Positions 26,480 to 35,048 of a stretch of 54,269 nt of DNA are shown piece after piece (within the stretch, counting starts at the first letter, position 1; every line of letters begins with the position of its first letter). The position numbers and the translations under genes were made by a program. The DNA is from an uncultured Bacteroidales bacterium. GTDB taxonomy: Bacteria > Bacteroidota > Bacteroidia > Bacteroidales > UBA932. The notes beneath the pieces were generated by a model. The model was given only the letters and a program-made list of their open reading frames with translations, was not told where the DNA came from and searched no databases. The stretch lies in contig UQWT01000005.1 of assembly GCA_900544815.1 (NCBI GenBank), positions 1 to 54,269 on the forward strand, written 5' to 3'.

Positions 26480-28743
26480 AAGAAATTATCCTCCACTTGC
26501 TGCTCATTCTTGTCATCTATATTAAATTGTAATCCCAATTCTGAACTATAAGATGTTTTTATAACATACACATCTTTAGTCCTAATACTTTCACCCAAGT
26601 TTACAGGATAAATAAACGGCCTCAATTCAACCTGTCCACAAGACAAAAGAGACTTAAGGCGTTTAGTTGAAATTGACACTAACAGCGATTCCGCTTTTAT
26701 AAATTCACAATCAGAAATGTACTGTTTATATTCTTCAAGCAAAGATAATGGTAACACTTTTTCTCCATCAAACTGTCTATAATAGTCTTCTTCTCTTTGT
26801 TCACTGTATGCCAACGGTGCCATCTCTTCAGATATGAACTTTTCAAAAAAACGCTTTGTATCATCAAACTCACCTTTATTGTCCTCTTCCCAATTAGGAT
26901 ATACATAATCAATGTACTCTTGCAATTTATACTCTCTGACTATTCCATCGTCTTTTGACACTATCATATCAAAAGCATTAATTGTTCTTACAACCACATC
27001 TTTGTTTTTATATATGAAGTGATCTTTTTTTCCAGGTTCCTTAAATATAAAACATGGACAGATACCTTTCTTGCATTTTCTATTTACTCTGCCAAATCTC
27101 TGTATTAGGGCATCTATGGGCGCGGGAGATGAGAAAAGGACATCGTAATCAATATCAAGACTTACTTCTATTGCCTGTGTTCCTACCAATACCTGTGTTG
27201 CCAGACTGCTCAAAAGCCGTTCTTTTTCATTTCTATCTTTAGCGCAGAATCGTCCATGAAGTAACACTTTTCCATCTGAATCCAACGACTGATATACATA
27301 CTGGGCGTCATCAACTGTATTACAAACGACAAGTACTTTTAATCCTCTATCAATATACTCTTGAATGAAAGGGATGCTGTCCAACAATATTCCGTCTTTC
27401 AGCACTATCTTGTGGCGCACCAGTTGTTCATAGAGGACTTTATTTGCTACTACTTTATGATAAGGAGCCAATGCCACAGACAATTCATTAAGCATAAATG
27501 TAGGCAGTGTTGCTGTCATTATATGAACACGGACTTTCAACTGCGTTATAGCAAAACGCAACAGAACCATCAATTGTGCAAAGGTTCTTGCATCATACGC
27601 ATGAATTTCATCAACTATAAAATAAGCACCAGACCATTCGACAAGACCTTTTTCAAAGCCCTTTAATCCATACAGGTTTTTCAATAATTGAAATGGCGTT
27701 GCAATTTTTAATGGAGTTATCATTGTCCTAAAGCCTTCTGCAATTTTTCTGACAGACATACAATCTTCTGAAGATTCAGAGAATTTTGACTCAAGATATT
27801 GCAATATCTTACTGTGTAGCATACCAACTTTATCCTTACCAATATCACCAGCCAAGCGTTCATACATTGCGTTTATAGATGCCGTATACGGCAAAATATA
27901 AAACACCCTCCCCATACCTCGGTCTTTGATTTGGCATCTCAACCAGTTTATTGCTGATTCTGTTTTACCTGTTCCCGTTGGTGCTGTCAAAATGATGTTA
28001 CCTACATAATTCCCTGCTTGACGTTGGTGTTCATAAAGAGTATATTCATTTAAGTATGCAAAATCACTAAAGTCTAATGATTTAAGCATTTGTATCCCAG
28101 CTGATGCCATGTGGTCGCATTGCTTAAGAGCTCCTACCAACAATACATTTTCAATTATATTCTCGTTTTGCGTGCCTTTTGCAGCCCTTAAATATTTTTT
28201 TATCATTGACATCATATCAACACTGCCGTTTTCTTTCAACGTAATACCATATTGCTGCATCAAATCACATATTGCATCAAAATTCAGTTTTTTGCATTCA
28301 TCATCATAATTTAGTCCATTATCATCAATCTCACTGTCATCTTCAATATAGTTTTTATTCGCAAAATGAAACAAATCAAGCAGAGATTTATGGTGTCCTA
28401 AAATAGCAAGTATACCATTTTGTCCAAGCAATTCTTTACAATCAGAATTTAACGCAAAGAAAAGAGAGAAAAGTTCATGGCGTTGAAAATACCATTCGTT
28501 ATTTTTCCCAAGAAGATACTTCTGAAACTCTCTGTGTGCCTTTCCTGTATCATGTAGTATTATTGATACTTTCAACTTTTTCCAGAAAGCAATACGGTTG
28601 TTAACAGGAATATTAGGAAGCTCTCTTTTTAATTGGCAATAAATATTAAGGCAATCATCTATATGTTGCTTAAGTGTAGTCTCCGGTTCCGATTTTGCAA
28701 GAACCGAAGACTGCATATTTCTATTTGAAATACTTTTATCCAA
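26476..28743 (-). CDS. cas3: CRISPR-associated Cas3 helicase-nuclease
   Basis: 755 aa effector that degrades targeted DNA. The HD nuclease is N-terminal: H27, H64-D65 (ILHDTGKAH), H89 and H117-H118. The SF2 helicase follows: Walker A APTGTGKT (254-261), Walker B VDEIH (377-381), MTATLPT (motif III) and LIQRFGRVNR (motif VI). The frame given starts at TTG 28743, overlapping cas5 by 8 bp; an ATG at 28716 (MQSSVLAKSEP) is an equally good start. Confidence 0.96.
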   Translation of the reverse strand: MDKSISNRNMQSSVLAKSEPETTLKQHIDDCLNIYCQLKRELPNIPVNNRIAFWKKLKVSIILHDTGKAHREFQKYLLGKNNEWYFQRHELFSLFFALNSDCKELLGQNGILAILGHHKSLLDLFHFANKNYIEDDSEIDDNGLNYDDECKKLNFDAICDLMQQYGITLKENGSVDMMSMIKKYLRAAKGTQNENIIENVLLVGALKQCDHMASAGIQMLKSLDFSDFAYLNEYTLYEHQRQAGNYVGNIILTAPTGTGKTESAINWLRCQIKDRGMGRVFYILPYTASINAMYERLAGDIGKDKVGMLHSKILQYLESKFSESSEDCMSVRKIAEGFRTMITPLKIATPFQLLKNLYGLKGFEKGLVEWSGAYFIVDEIHAYDARTFAQLMVLLRFAITQLKVRVHIMTATLPTFMLNELSVALAPYHKVVANKVLYEQLVRHKIVLKDGILLDSIPFIQEYIDRGLKVLVVCNTVDDAQYVYQSLDSDGKVLLHGRFCAKDRNEKERLLSSLATQVLVGTQAIEVSLDIDYDVLFSSPAPIDALIQRFGRVNRKCKKGICPCFIFKEPGKKDHFIYKNKDVVVRTINAFDMIVSKDDGIVREYKLQEYIDYVYPNWEEDNKGEFDDTKRFFEKFISEEMAPLAYSEQREEDYYRQFDGEKVLPLSLLEEYKQYISDCEFIKAESLLVSISTKRLKSLLSCGQVELRPFIYPVNLGESIRTKDVYVIKTSYSSELGLQFNIDDKNEQQVEDNFL

Positions 28744-29401
28744 CGTTTATCTTATGAAAGTAAATGTCTATTTCTTTATCGTCAATCACGTCTGTATACG
28801 CCGTCAATTTTGTTTCAAAGCCATCATTGTCATAATTAATAACAGAATATGGCTGAGTCCCAAGATTTTCACGTGGTAATGTATTTGTAAAGTATTGGGG
28901 TAAAGCTTGAATTGCACCAGGGAGGAAATTTCCCATGAATGGAACAATCTGACCTCTGATATTTGAGGCATTTTGCTTCATCTGCAGTTCCTTTTCTGAT
29001 ATATTACAAACTGTAGCCAAATCATTGCTTCTGCCAAGAAGTACTTGAAAAAATGGATGTCTGAAATAATCAGCCAATTTCTGATTTTTCAAATAGACAA
29101 ACAGTCTGCATTCATAAAGAAACTCTCTTCGTAAAACATTAGATTTCACATCTTTCTTAGGAGTGCCATTCTTTGTTTCCACCTGATATATTGTTTCCAA
29201 ATCCTCGACCTTAGCTTGATAATCAAAATAGTAGCCTATTTCTTCATCTTTAAAACTAAGATACTCTCCAGCACAAGCATTTATCAGCCCCAGTACCGTA
29301 CTCATTGGTGGAACACATAAAGTCGGCTGATACCCAGATATTATATTAGGATATCTGAAACTTGCCGTCCACGATGTTATTTCTATACGGTACACCCTCA
29401 T
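28736..29401 (-). CDS. cas5b: CRISPR-associated Cas5 (type I-B)
   Basis: 221 aa Cascade subunit that caps the crRNA 5' handle. Starts with the RAMP strand MRVYRIEITSWTASFRYPN and has PPMSTVLGLINACAGEYL, typical of Cas5 (helix after the first strand). A one-base gap separates it from cas7. Confidence 0.92.
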   Translation of the reverse strand: MRVYRIEITSWTASFRYPNIISGYQPTLCVPPMSTVLGLINACAGEYLSFKDEEIGYYFDYQAKVEDLETIYQVETKNGTPKKDVKSNVLRREFLYECRLFVYLKNQKLADYFRHPFFQVLLGRSNDLATVCNISEKELQMKQNASNIRGQIVPFMGNFLPGAIQALPQYFTNTLPRENLGTQPYSVINYDNDGFETKLTAYTDVIDDKEIDIYFHKINVG

Positions 29402-29402
29402 A

Positions 29403-30455
29403 CTACCTTATTTGGGATTTTAATTGTTCTACATACTTATCAATTGCAGCATTTACAGACAGATATTCTACTCTATCTTTATAGTTTTCTACTAATTCTT
29501 TCAACTCCTTGTCATAATCATCAAAGAATCCACGTCTACGACCTATAAAAATTTTTCCAATAAAGTTCTCCTTATAGTCTTCTAAAATTTCCTTCAATCC
29601 TGCAACACTCAATACTGCCTGTTCATCCCTATCTCCTTTTGAGATAGCAATGTGCGAGAAAGGATGATTTCCCGTGTTCGTCGTTGCCAAAACTATAATT
29701 TTTGGTGTTATATCTCCCATATTATTTGTTTGCATGGCTCCGCCAGAAATATTCTTCAGTGCAAGAACCGTGTCGGTTATCCGTTGCTGACGAACAGCCA
29801 TAGGAAGACGGACCAATTTGCCAGTTCCAAATGGATCATCTTCTTCTGAAGCACCTTCTCTAAAAGCTTTTTCCCTTAAAGTCTCTGAAAGATTTTTATA
29901 TCCTGAACGGTTATAGTCTGAAAAAGTTCCAGCCATATCCACATCCAAAGAGAACATACCCTTCATTATCGCACTATATTCCTGACGGACATAAGGAACA
30001 GAATCACCATCCTGACGTGCCATACTTGACCAATTTGAAACAGGATGAATAGAAGCCACAGAAACCAAAGCAGAATTTTTTAGCGGAGAGATACGTGTTA
30101 CTGTGATATTGCGTGATTTCATCTTACCTTTTTCTTCATACTCTTCTGTTGCAGCTCTCATATAACCAAAAATGTCATCATCAGGATAAGTTATCGGGTC
30201 TGCATTAGTGAATGCAATGTTCGTGTCTCTTGTCACTGGGGATAATGTCCAACCAAGATTCTTCTGCAAAGCATCTCTCCACCAATATCTCCATGCTTGC
30301 CCAGAAACATATACATAGTTCTGTCCGTTTTTGGAAATAGACTTAGTCTTGACAGCATTGTCAAAATTAGTCGTTTTATCCTTGCCTGCATTGTTTAAAG
30401 CTACGACGTCTACATCCAGAAGCACATAGCCCTGCACTTTAATACTTTCTGTCAT
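29403..30455 (-). CDS. cas7: CRISPR-associated Cas7 (Cst2/DevR family)
   Basis: 350 aa backbone subunit of Cascade. Features of the Cst2/DevR branch: KVQGYVLLDVDVVALNNAGKD, VYVSGQAWRYWWRDAL, TRDTNIAFTNADPITYPDDD, and a G-rich FIGRRRGFFDDYD near the C-terminus. The Cst2 type, with Cst1-like Cas8 next door, puts this locus in the Tneap-like branch of type I-B. Confidence 0.93.
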   Translation of the reverse strand: MTESIKVQGYVLLDVDVVALNNAGKDKTTNFDNAVKTKSISKNGQNYVYVSGQAWRYWWRDALQKNLGWTLSPVTRDTNIAFTNADPITYPDDDIFGYMRAATEEYEEKGKMKSRNITVTRISPLKNSALVSVASIHPVSNWSSMARQDGDSVPYVRQEYSAIMKGMFSLDVDMAGTFSDYNRSGYKNLSETLREKAFREGASEEDDPFGTGKLVRLPMAVRQQRITDTVLALKNISGGAMQTNNMGDITPKIIVLATTNTGNHPFSHIAISKGDRDEQAVLSVAGLKEILEDYKENFIGKIFIGRRRGFFDDYDKELKELVENYKDRVEYLSVNAAIDKYVEQLKSQIR

Positions 30456-30467
30456 AATTATTCTTTT

Positions 30468-31847
30468 TTATTGTTGTTCTACATCTTCTATTTCTATTTT
30501 TTTCTTTAAAGAATGCAATCTTTCATAAATTGCAATCAACAAAACATCTCTCATCTCTTTCCATGAATCTGTATCGGGAAAGAGATAGTCTACATAATCT
30601 TTAACAGTTACAATGGCCTCCTCATTACCATTTTCATAATAAGGCTTCACTATATCATTTAACACATAGCGTCTCAACAAATATGAACTATTTACTGCAT
30701 TTAACTTTTTAATGGCTTTGCCAATGCCTCTGTCATCATTGCTTTCAGTGATGAAAGTAGCCATTTTATTTATTTTCTCAATTGTTTCCTTTTTCATATT
30801 TCTAATCTTTGTTACATAGTATTTTACTATAATAAAGTCAAAACTGTTCTCTTTTGAATACTCCAAAATATCAGGTAAAATTGATTCACCGTTTATTAGT
30901 TTTTCATATATTCTATTGCCCCAATATTGAAATTCATTTTCTCCTATCTTTCGAATATCTTTCCCTACAGTCAAACTATACTCTTTATCAGAAGTATATT
31001 TCCCGCCCTTTATATGATAATAATGAGACACAAAGTTATGCCAGTTATCTTTATGTTTGACTTTCATTACAAATCGGTAGAAATCCAATACAGGAAAAGG
31101 AAGAGATATAACTTGCAAATCTGGTGATGTACCAAAGTTTGTGTAAAGATACATCTGCAAGTTGCATTTAGTATCATCATCAAATTGTATTTTCTTATTT
31201 ATTAAAACTTTATCAACAAATCTAAATAATGCCGTACCTGTTGATACGGATTTTGATTTTAATACAGAGACAGATGTATTATTCATTATACATTCCATAT
31301 TTCGCTTACACACTAGTTTAGCAAAAAAAGCCGATATTTTAGGATTACTGCTATTCAGCAACGAGATACGTCCCTGAAGTTGCTCACATGCCAAAGGTAA
31401 GAAAAAACATCTAAAAATAACCTCCTTTGAGACCATTATACCATTCTGAAACCAATGATGAAAGTTAGAAAAAGTGCTAGAACCTGACAACACAAAATTA
31501 TCACGTCCTCCAACAAACACTTTGCCTTTTTTCCCTGTAACTCTGCAATAGCCATCTATTCCATTAACATCATTTATAAGGGACAAAAAATATTCATAAG
31601 TTTCTGTTTTCTTCCTGTCTCCTTTAAATGCAGGTTGAGTAATTTTAGAGTTTAAGAAGAATGGATTGATCCTTCCATCCCATCTATCCACATAAATACT
31701 CGCAGCCTTTTCTACAAGCACAAGAATATCAGCATCAGGATAATAATGTGAAAATTCATCAAGAGCATAGCCACCTGCATCCACGAAAGGATCTCCAGTA
31801 GGTCTGAACAACCATTCATAATCTATATTTTCTATATCTCGTTTCAT
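30468..31847 (-). CDS. cas8b1: CRISPR-associated Cas8b1 (Cst1 family)
   Basis: 459 aa large Cascade subunit, which recognises PAM. The N-terminal YEWLFRPTGDPFVDAGGYAL is the family signature of Cst1. Many Cst1 proteins carry a CxxC-type zinc site in the first third; here the matching region has only one Cys (GYCRVTGKKGK), so zinc binding is doubtful. The rest is weakly conserved. Sits between cas6 (6 bp) and cas7 (12 bp). Confidence 0.9.
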   Translation of the reverse strand: MKRDIENIDYEWLFRPTGDPFVDAGGYALDEFSHYYPDADILVLVEKAASIYVDRWDGRINPFFLNSKITQPAFKGDRKKTETYEYFLSLINDVNGIDGYCRVTGKKGKVFVGGRDNFVLSGSSTFSNFHHWFQNGIMVSKEVIFRCFFLPLACEQLQGRISLLNSSNPKISAFFAKLVCKRNMECIMNNTSVSVLKSKSVSTGTALFRFVDKVLINKKIQFDDDTKCNLQMYLYTNFGTSPDLQVISLPFPVLDFYRFVMKVKHKDNWHNFVSHYYHIKGGKYTSDKEYSLTVGKDIRKIGENEFQYWGNRIYEKLINGESILPDILEYSKENSFDFIIVKYYVTKIRNMKKETIEKINKMATFITESNDDRGIGKAIKKLNAVNSSYLLRRYVLNDIVKPYYENGNEEAIVTVKDYVDYLFPDTDSWKEMRDVLLIAIYERLHSLKKKIEIEDVEQQ

Positions 31848-31853
31848 ACTTAC

Positions 31854-32630
31854 TTATATTACATTTATAAATCCAAAACCTTGCGAACACTGTTCTCCTA
31901 TACCCCCATCGCAGGCAATCCTCATCAGTTCTAAAGGAGCCTTCATTGTGAAGCAAAATAGGAATCCACGCACGCGGGTCTCGTCATTTGTTTCCCCTTT
32001 GATGGTTATGAGTTTAGATCTTACGGTCTTTTTTTCTACTGCAAAATCAAAATCTGCGATATCAAAATCAAACGGATGTCCGTTAATACTCTCATATTTT
32101 GACATCAAACCTTTGAGTATGCCCTGCTTGAACTGTGGAGTATCGGGCGACAGGTATTCCACACGCCCGTTTGTATTATGCTTTATACACACTGGAGACT
32201 GCGCCTTGAACCTAATTTCTTCCAATACTGCTGCAGAAGGTATAGCTTCCACTCCTACAATATCAAACGCCACTTTAAATTTCTTATTGCCAATAACAAA
32301 ATACTGCTTGTCAAATAATCCTTGAATAAACTCTACGGTGCTCTTCTCTGGAATAAAACTTATGTACCAAATAACTTTATCGCTTATTATTTCCAAACAA
32401 CCAGCACTTGGTATTGCACGATATTTTGTCGGGAAAAACGGGGAATAGGAAAACAGTTTGAACCTCTTGCCATTATCAAGCATATAACCATTCTCATGCA
32501 GCCATGCCGAATATTGTCTATCAGCTTGTGCCAATATACTGTAGACAACAGCCGACTGCTCGTATTGATAGTTGAAAGGCAAGCAACTGCCATATTTTCG
32601 GTTTATATTCAGCGTCAATTTAAATTTCAT
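31854..32630 (-). CDS. cas6: CRISPR-associated endoribonuclease Cas6
   Basis: 258 aa, cuts pre-crRNA in the repeat. Begins MKFKLTLNINRKYGSCLPFN (ferredoxin-like first strand). Tyr/His candidates lie at residues 23-45 (YEQSAVVYSI, YSAWLHENGY). The C-terminal glycine-rich loop is GIGEQCSQGFGFINV, diagnostic of Cas6. First gene of the cas operon. Confidence 0.95.
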   Translation of the reverse strand: MKFKLTLNINRKYGSCLPFNYQYEQSAVVYSILAQADRQYSAWLHENGYMLDNGKRFKLFSYSPFFPTKYRAIPSAGCLEIISDKVIWYISFIPEKSTVEFIQGLFDKQYFVIGNKKFKVAFDIVGVEAIPSAAVLEEIRFKAQSPVCIKHNTNGRVEYLSPDTPQFKQGILKGLMSKYESINGHPFDFDIADFDFAVEKKTVRSKLITIKGETNDETRVRGFLFCFTMKAPLELMRIACDGGIGEQCSQGFGFINVI

Positions 32631-32667
32631 ATTAAAGTTTGTTTGAAAATCATATATTTGACAGCTT

Positions 32668-32698
32668 TAAAGGTAGCGTCTTTTAAGTAAATATACAA
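32668..32698 (-). promoter_or_regulatory. Candidate cas operon promoter
   Basis: On the minus strand TTG (32696-32698) is followed by 20 bases and TACCTTTA (32668-32675), one base off TAnnTTTG. It is about 40 bp ahead of the cas6 ATG. Confidence 0.45.
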
Positions 32699-32744
32699 GA
32701 ATAATATACCTCATTTCTATTTTTTTTCAACATACCAATGCGCT

Positions 32745-32839
32745 ACACGTGGTATATTAATATATCTTTATTCAGTTGCCTTTCTGTGTCCCGCCAGGGC
32801 CTTGAACCCGACACGTGGTATATTAATATATCTTTATTC
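32745..32839. repeat. 29-bp direct repeat pair upstream of cas6
   Basis: A 29-base sequence starting ACACGTGGTATATTAATATA and ending TCTTTATTC occurs at 32745-32773 and 32811-32839. The period is 66 bases, the same as in the CRISPR array. Each copy holds two palindromes (CACGTG and TATATTAATATA). The 37-base gap includes GTCCCGCCAGGGCCTTGAACCCG, which on the minus strand looks like the T-arm and acceptor end of a tRNA. No gene is seen in 32631-33195. Confidence 0.8.
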
Positions 32840-32999
32840 CCGACAAAGTGCCAAACTTTATGCTGTATGTAGAATAAATAAACTCTTATGATATAAGATT
32901 ATGGCATAAAAAAAGAAATTGCATCAAATATATCTGGATGGGGATATAGTGAAAAAAATAAAAAGATAACTTTGTAGAAAAATACATTATTAAACCAAG

Positions 33000-33078
33000 C
33001 ATGAAAATCCTTGAAATTAATTCGTCCAAGTTGATTTATCAAAGATTTCCATCTTGAGAGAGAACGGTAGTGAACAGC
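33000..33078 (+). repeat. 79-bp dispersed hairpin element, copy 2
   Basis: Partner of the element at 14257-14335, on the opposite strand. The hairpin is less perfect here (ATGAAAATCCTTGA against ATCAAAGATTTCCAT). The 18-codon frame starting ATG and ending TGA is kept. It ends about 118 bp ahead of the 258-aa gene. Confidence 0.75.
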
Positions 33079-33195
33079 AAGTTTGGTTTGAAGATAGACA
33101 AATGAAAGTTATGGTTTTAAGGAAAAATTTAACCATTTACTTTATTGATTATCTGTACATTGTTTCAATAGATAAAACACTAAAATCTAAATGAT

Positions 33196-33972
33196 ATGGG
33201 ATTAGATATTTATGCAGGGACACTGACACGCTATTACAGCCGTAATTGGAAGAATATAGTACAGCAACTTTCGGAAGAAAATGGGCAGAAATGCGTAATG
33301 AAAGACGGCAATGGTAATGAGATAAAGCCTGTGGAGAGCAAGGAGGAAATAGAGCAGATTTGCGACACTGTATGCCAATGGGCTGACAATTTTGCTACAA
33401 GCATTGATCCGCCTCTACCTTCTCCATTATGGGACGAGAAAAGTGAGCACGACTATTTTACCGACAAACCGGATTGGGAAGCTTATGGGGCTTTAGTAAT
33501 GTTACAGGCTTGTTGTCTGCAAAATCATCCTTGGCCAGAATATGTAAGAATCGGTTGGAATGTTTTTAATGAGTCTGTTGTCAAAAAAGCCATGTCTCAG
33601 GAAACTGCCAATTCTTTGCTATCTAACGTAAGTTTTTGGCTGCCTATTCCAAGAAAGGCCATTTTCGTCACAACGTTGCCAACAGGAGAAGAAGTATCTA
33701 TCTCTACAGTCTCACTGTTAAAACAGGAATTAGAGGAGCTGAACCAACAGATCTGGAAAGCAGACGAAGCTACCATACTCTCTTGGAGAAACGACAAATA
33801 CTATGTTCCTGCAAAACAAAAAGAGCCTAAACTCTTTCTCGGGTTCATCCGTCGTACAAATAAACAAGAGAGATATCGCACAGAAGAATTGGCTCAATGT
33901 GCCTACTCAATGCTGTATCAAGCTGTAAGTTTTGCCACTGAACAACAAGTGCCAATTTTATTGGATTACTAA
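33196..33972 (+). CDS. Hypothetical protein, 258 aa
   Basis: I do not recognise the family. The ATG gives MGLDIYAGTLTRYYSRNWKN. There is no signal peptide or membrane helix, so it is probably cytoplasmic. Notable are a Trp-rich middle (CQWADNF, PSPLWDEK, DWEAYGALVMLQACCL), a SFWLPIPRKAIFVTTLPTGE strand pair and a helix ELEELNQQIW. The last 60 residues include FLGFIRRTNKQERYRTEELA. It is a single gene with its own terminator, divergent from the cas operon across 565 bp of repeats. Confidence 0.75.
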   Translation: MGLDIYAGTLTRYYSRNWKNIVQQLSEENGQKCVMKDGNGNEIKPVESKEEIEQICDTVCQWADNFATSIDPPLPSPLWDEKSEHDYFTDKPDWEAYGALVMLQACCLQNHPWPEYVRIGWNVFNESVVKKAMSQETANSLLSNVSFWLPIPRKAIFVTTLPTGEEVSISTVSLLKQELEELNQQIWKADEATILSWRNDKYYVPAKQKEPKLFLGFIRRTNKQERYRTEELAQCAYSMLYQAVSFATEQQVPILLDY

Positions 33973-33996
33973 AAAATTCTAAATATTTCATAGAGC

Positions 33997-34021
33997 AAAC
34001 CGTGACGATTTGTCACGGTTT
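33997..34021 (+). terminator. Terminator of the 258-aa gene
   Basis: AAACCGTGAC and GTCACGGTTT form a perfect 10-bp stem with a 5-base loop, 25 bp past the stop. T/A flanks make it usable in both directions, though the convergent cobO-type gene ends about 110 bp beyond it. Confidence 0.8.
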
Positions 34022-34132
34022 CATTCCTACCTATTCTAAACAATCGTTTTACGGCATATAATCTCATTCAATCCTTTTAGATATTACCGTATCTGATTGC
34101 CCAAAACATTTAGCTGAACATCAATTTTTTCA

Positions 34133-34681
34133 TCATCTGTCTATACCATCTCTCGACAGAACTCCTTTAGTGTAATAGTGCTTAACCTCCTGCATATCTG
34201 TAACAAGGTCTGCAATATCTATAAGTTTTTCAGAGGCATAGCGGCCTGTTATCACCACCTCAACGGCAGGTTGTCGCATGTGTAGCACACATAAAACAGC
34301 ATCCTCTGTCAACAGCCCCAAATAAATGGCAACAGTAAGCTCATCCAAAATCACAACATCCCATTTCCCGGAAGAGATTTTCTCTGCACACTCACGCAAT
34401 CCTTTTTTTGCAACTTCAATATCCGCCTGAACAGGTTTTCTATCTAACAGACAACCATTTCCAAACTGCTCAATACAAATCTTGCCAAAGCCATCTGCAT
34501 CAAAATGGCCTGCAAGCAGGTCACAAAGCCTCGTTTCATTGTATTTCATGGATTTGACAAACTGCCCTATAAACACACTCTTGCCGGCACACAGCGCGCG
34601 TATAGCAAGCCCGAATGCAGCAGTCGTCTTACCTTTGCCATTACCTGTATAAACATGAATATAACCTGTTTCCCCAATCAT
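34133..34681 (-). CDS. cobO: Corrinoid adenosyltransferase (CobO/BtuR type)
   Basis: Adds the adenosyl group to reduced cobalamin or precursors. 182 aa. The P-loop GNGKGKTTAAFG is at residues 13-24, with ALCAGKSVFIGQFVKS and the later DVVILDELTVAIYLGLL (Walker B) and VVITGRYA, all typical of CobA/CobO. No other cobalamin genes are near, so salvage of imported corrinoid is likely (inference). Confidence 0.94.
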   Translation of the reverse strand: MIGETGYIHVYTGNGKGKTTAAFGLAIRALCAGKSVFIGQFVKSMKYNETRLCDLLAGHFDADGFGKICIEQFGNGCLLDRKPVQADIEVAKKGLRECAEKISSGKWDVVILDELTVAIYLGLLTEDAVLCVLHMRQPAVEVVITGRYASEKLIDIADLVTDMQEVKHYYTKGVLSRDGIDR

Positions 34682-35048
34682 AACTATCTACTTGAATTCT
34701 ATTTACAATAAGCTATACCTTTTTCTTCCCGACAAATTTAGCATTAGCTATAGTACTCTCTTTACTTTTTAAAAATTGCCAAAGCCAAAGCTTTTAACTC
34801 ATAATTAGAACCAGTTCTTCTCTCCGTGTCAATCAACTGCTATTGCTCTCAATCAGCCTGAAACGGCTGAGTCGTCCTTTTTAGTCTGTTTTGCATCCTA
34901 ACAGTCCTTCAACAGACGCCGTTTCTTATAGGCTGCTTTCGGCAACCGCTCTTCCGCTGATTAACAAGTCGTTCACAACTGTTTCTAATTACTCTCTTTA
35001 CTCTTAAATTAGCCAAAGCCAATGCTAACGCTAACGCCAATCATATGG
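34682..35048. repeat. Repeat-filled gap: TTTGTCGGGAAG motif, GCNTTR, unexplained core
   Basis: The motif copy CTTCCCGACAAA (34725-34736) runs straight into TTAGCATTAGC, CTCTTTACT and minus-strand AGCCAAAGC, the same module order as at 18641. On the minus strand the motif's TTTG is followed by TATAGCTTATTG and may serve as the cobO promoter. 34800-34985 holds a non-repetitive stretch with a CAGCC/GGCTG hairpin near 34855 that I cannot assign. 35008-35035 is another minus-strand hexamer run. Confidence 0.55.

Noticed and set aside
32745..32839. Calling the repeat pair a second CRISPR array
   Set aside because: Only two repeats, both internally palindromic and unlike the type I-B repeat. Spacing alone is not enough.
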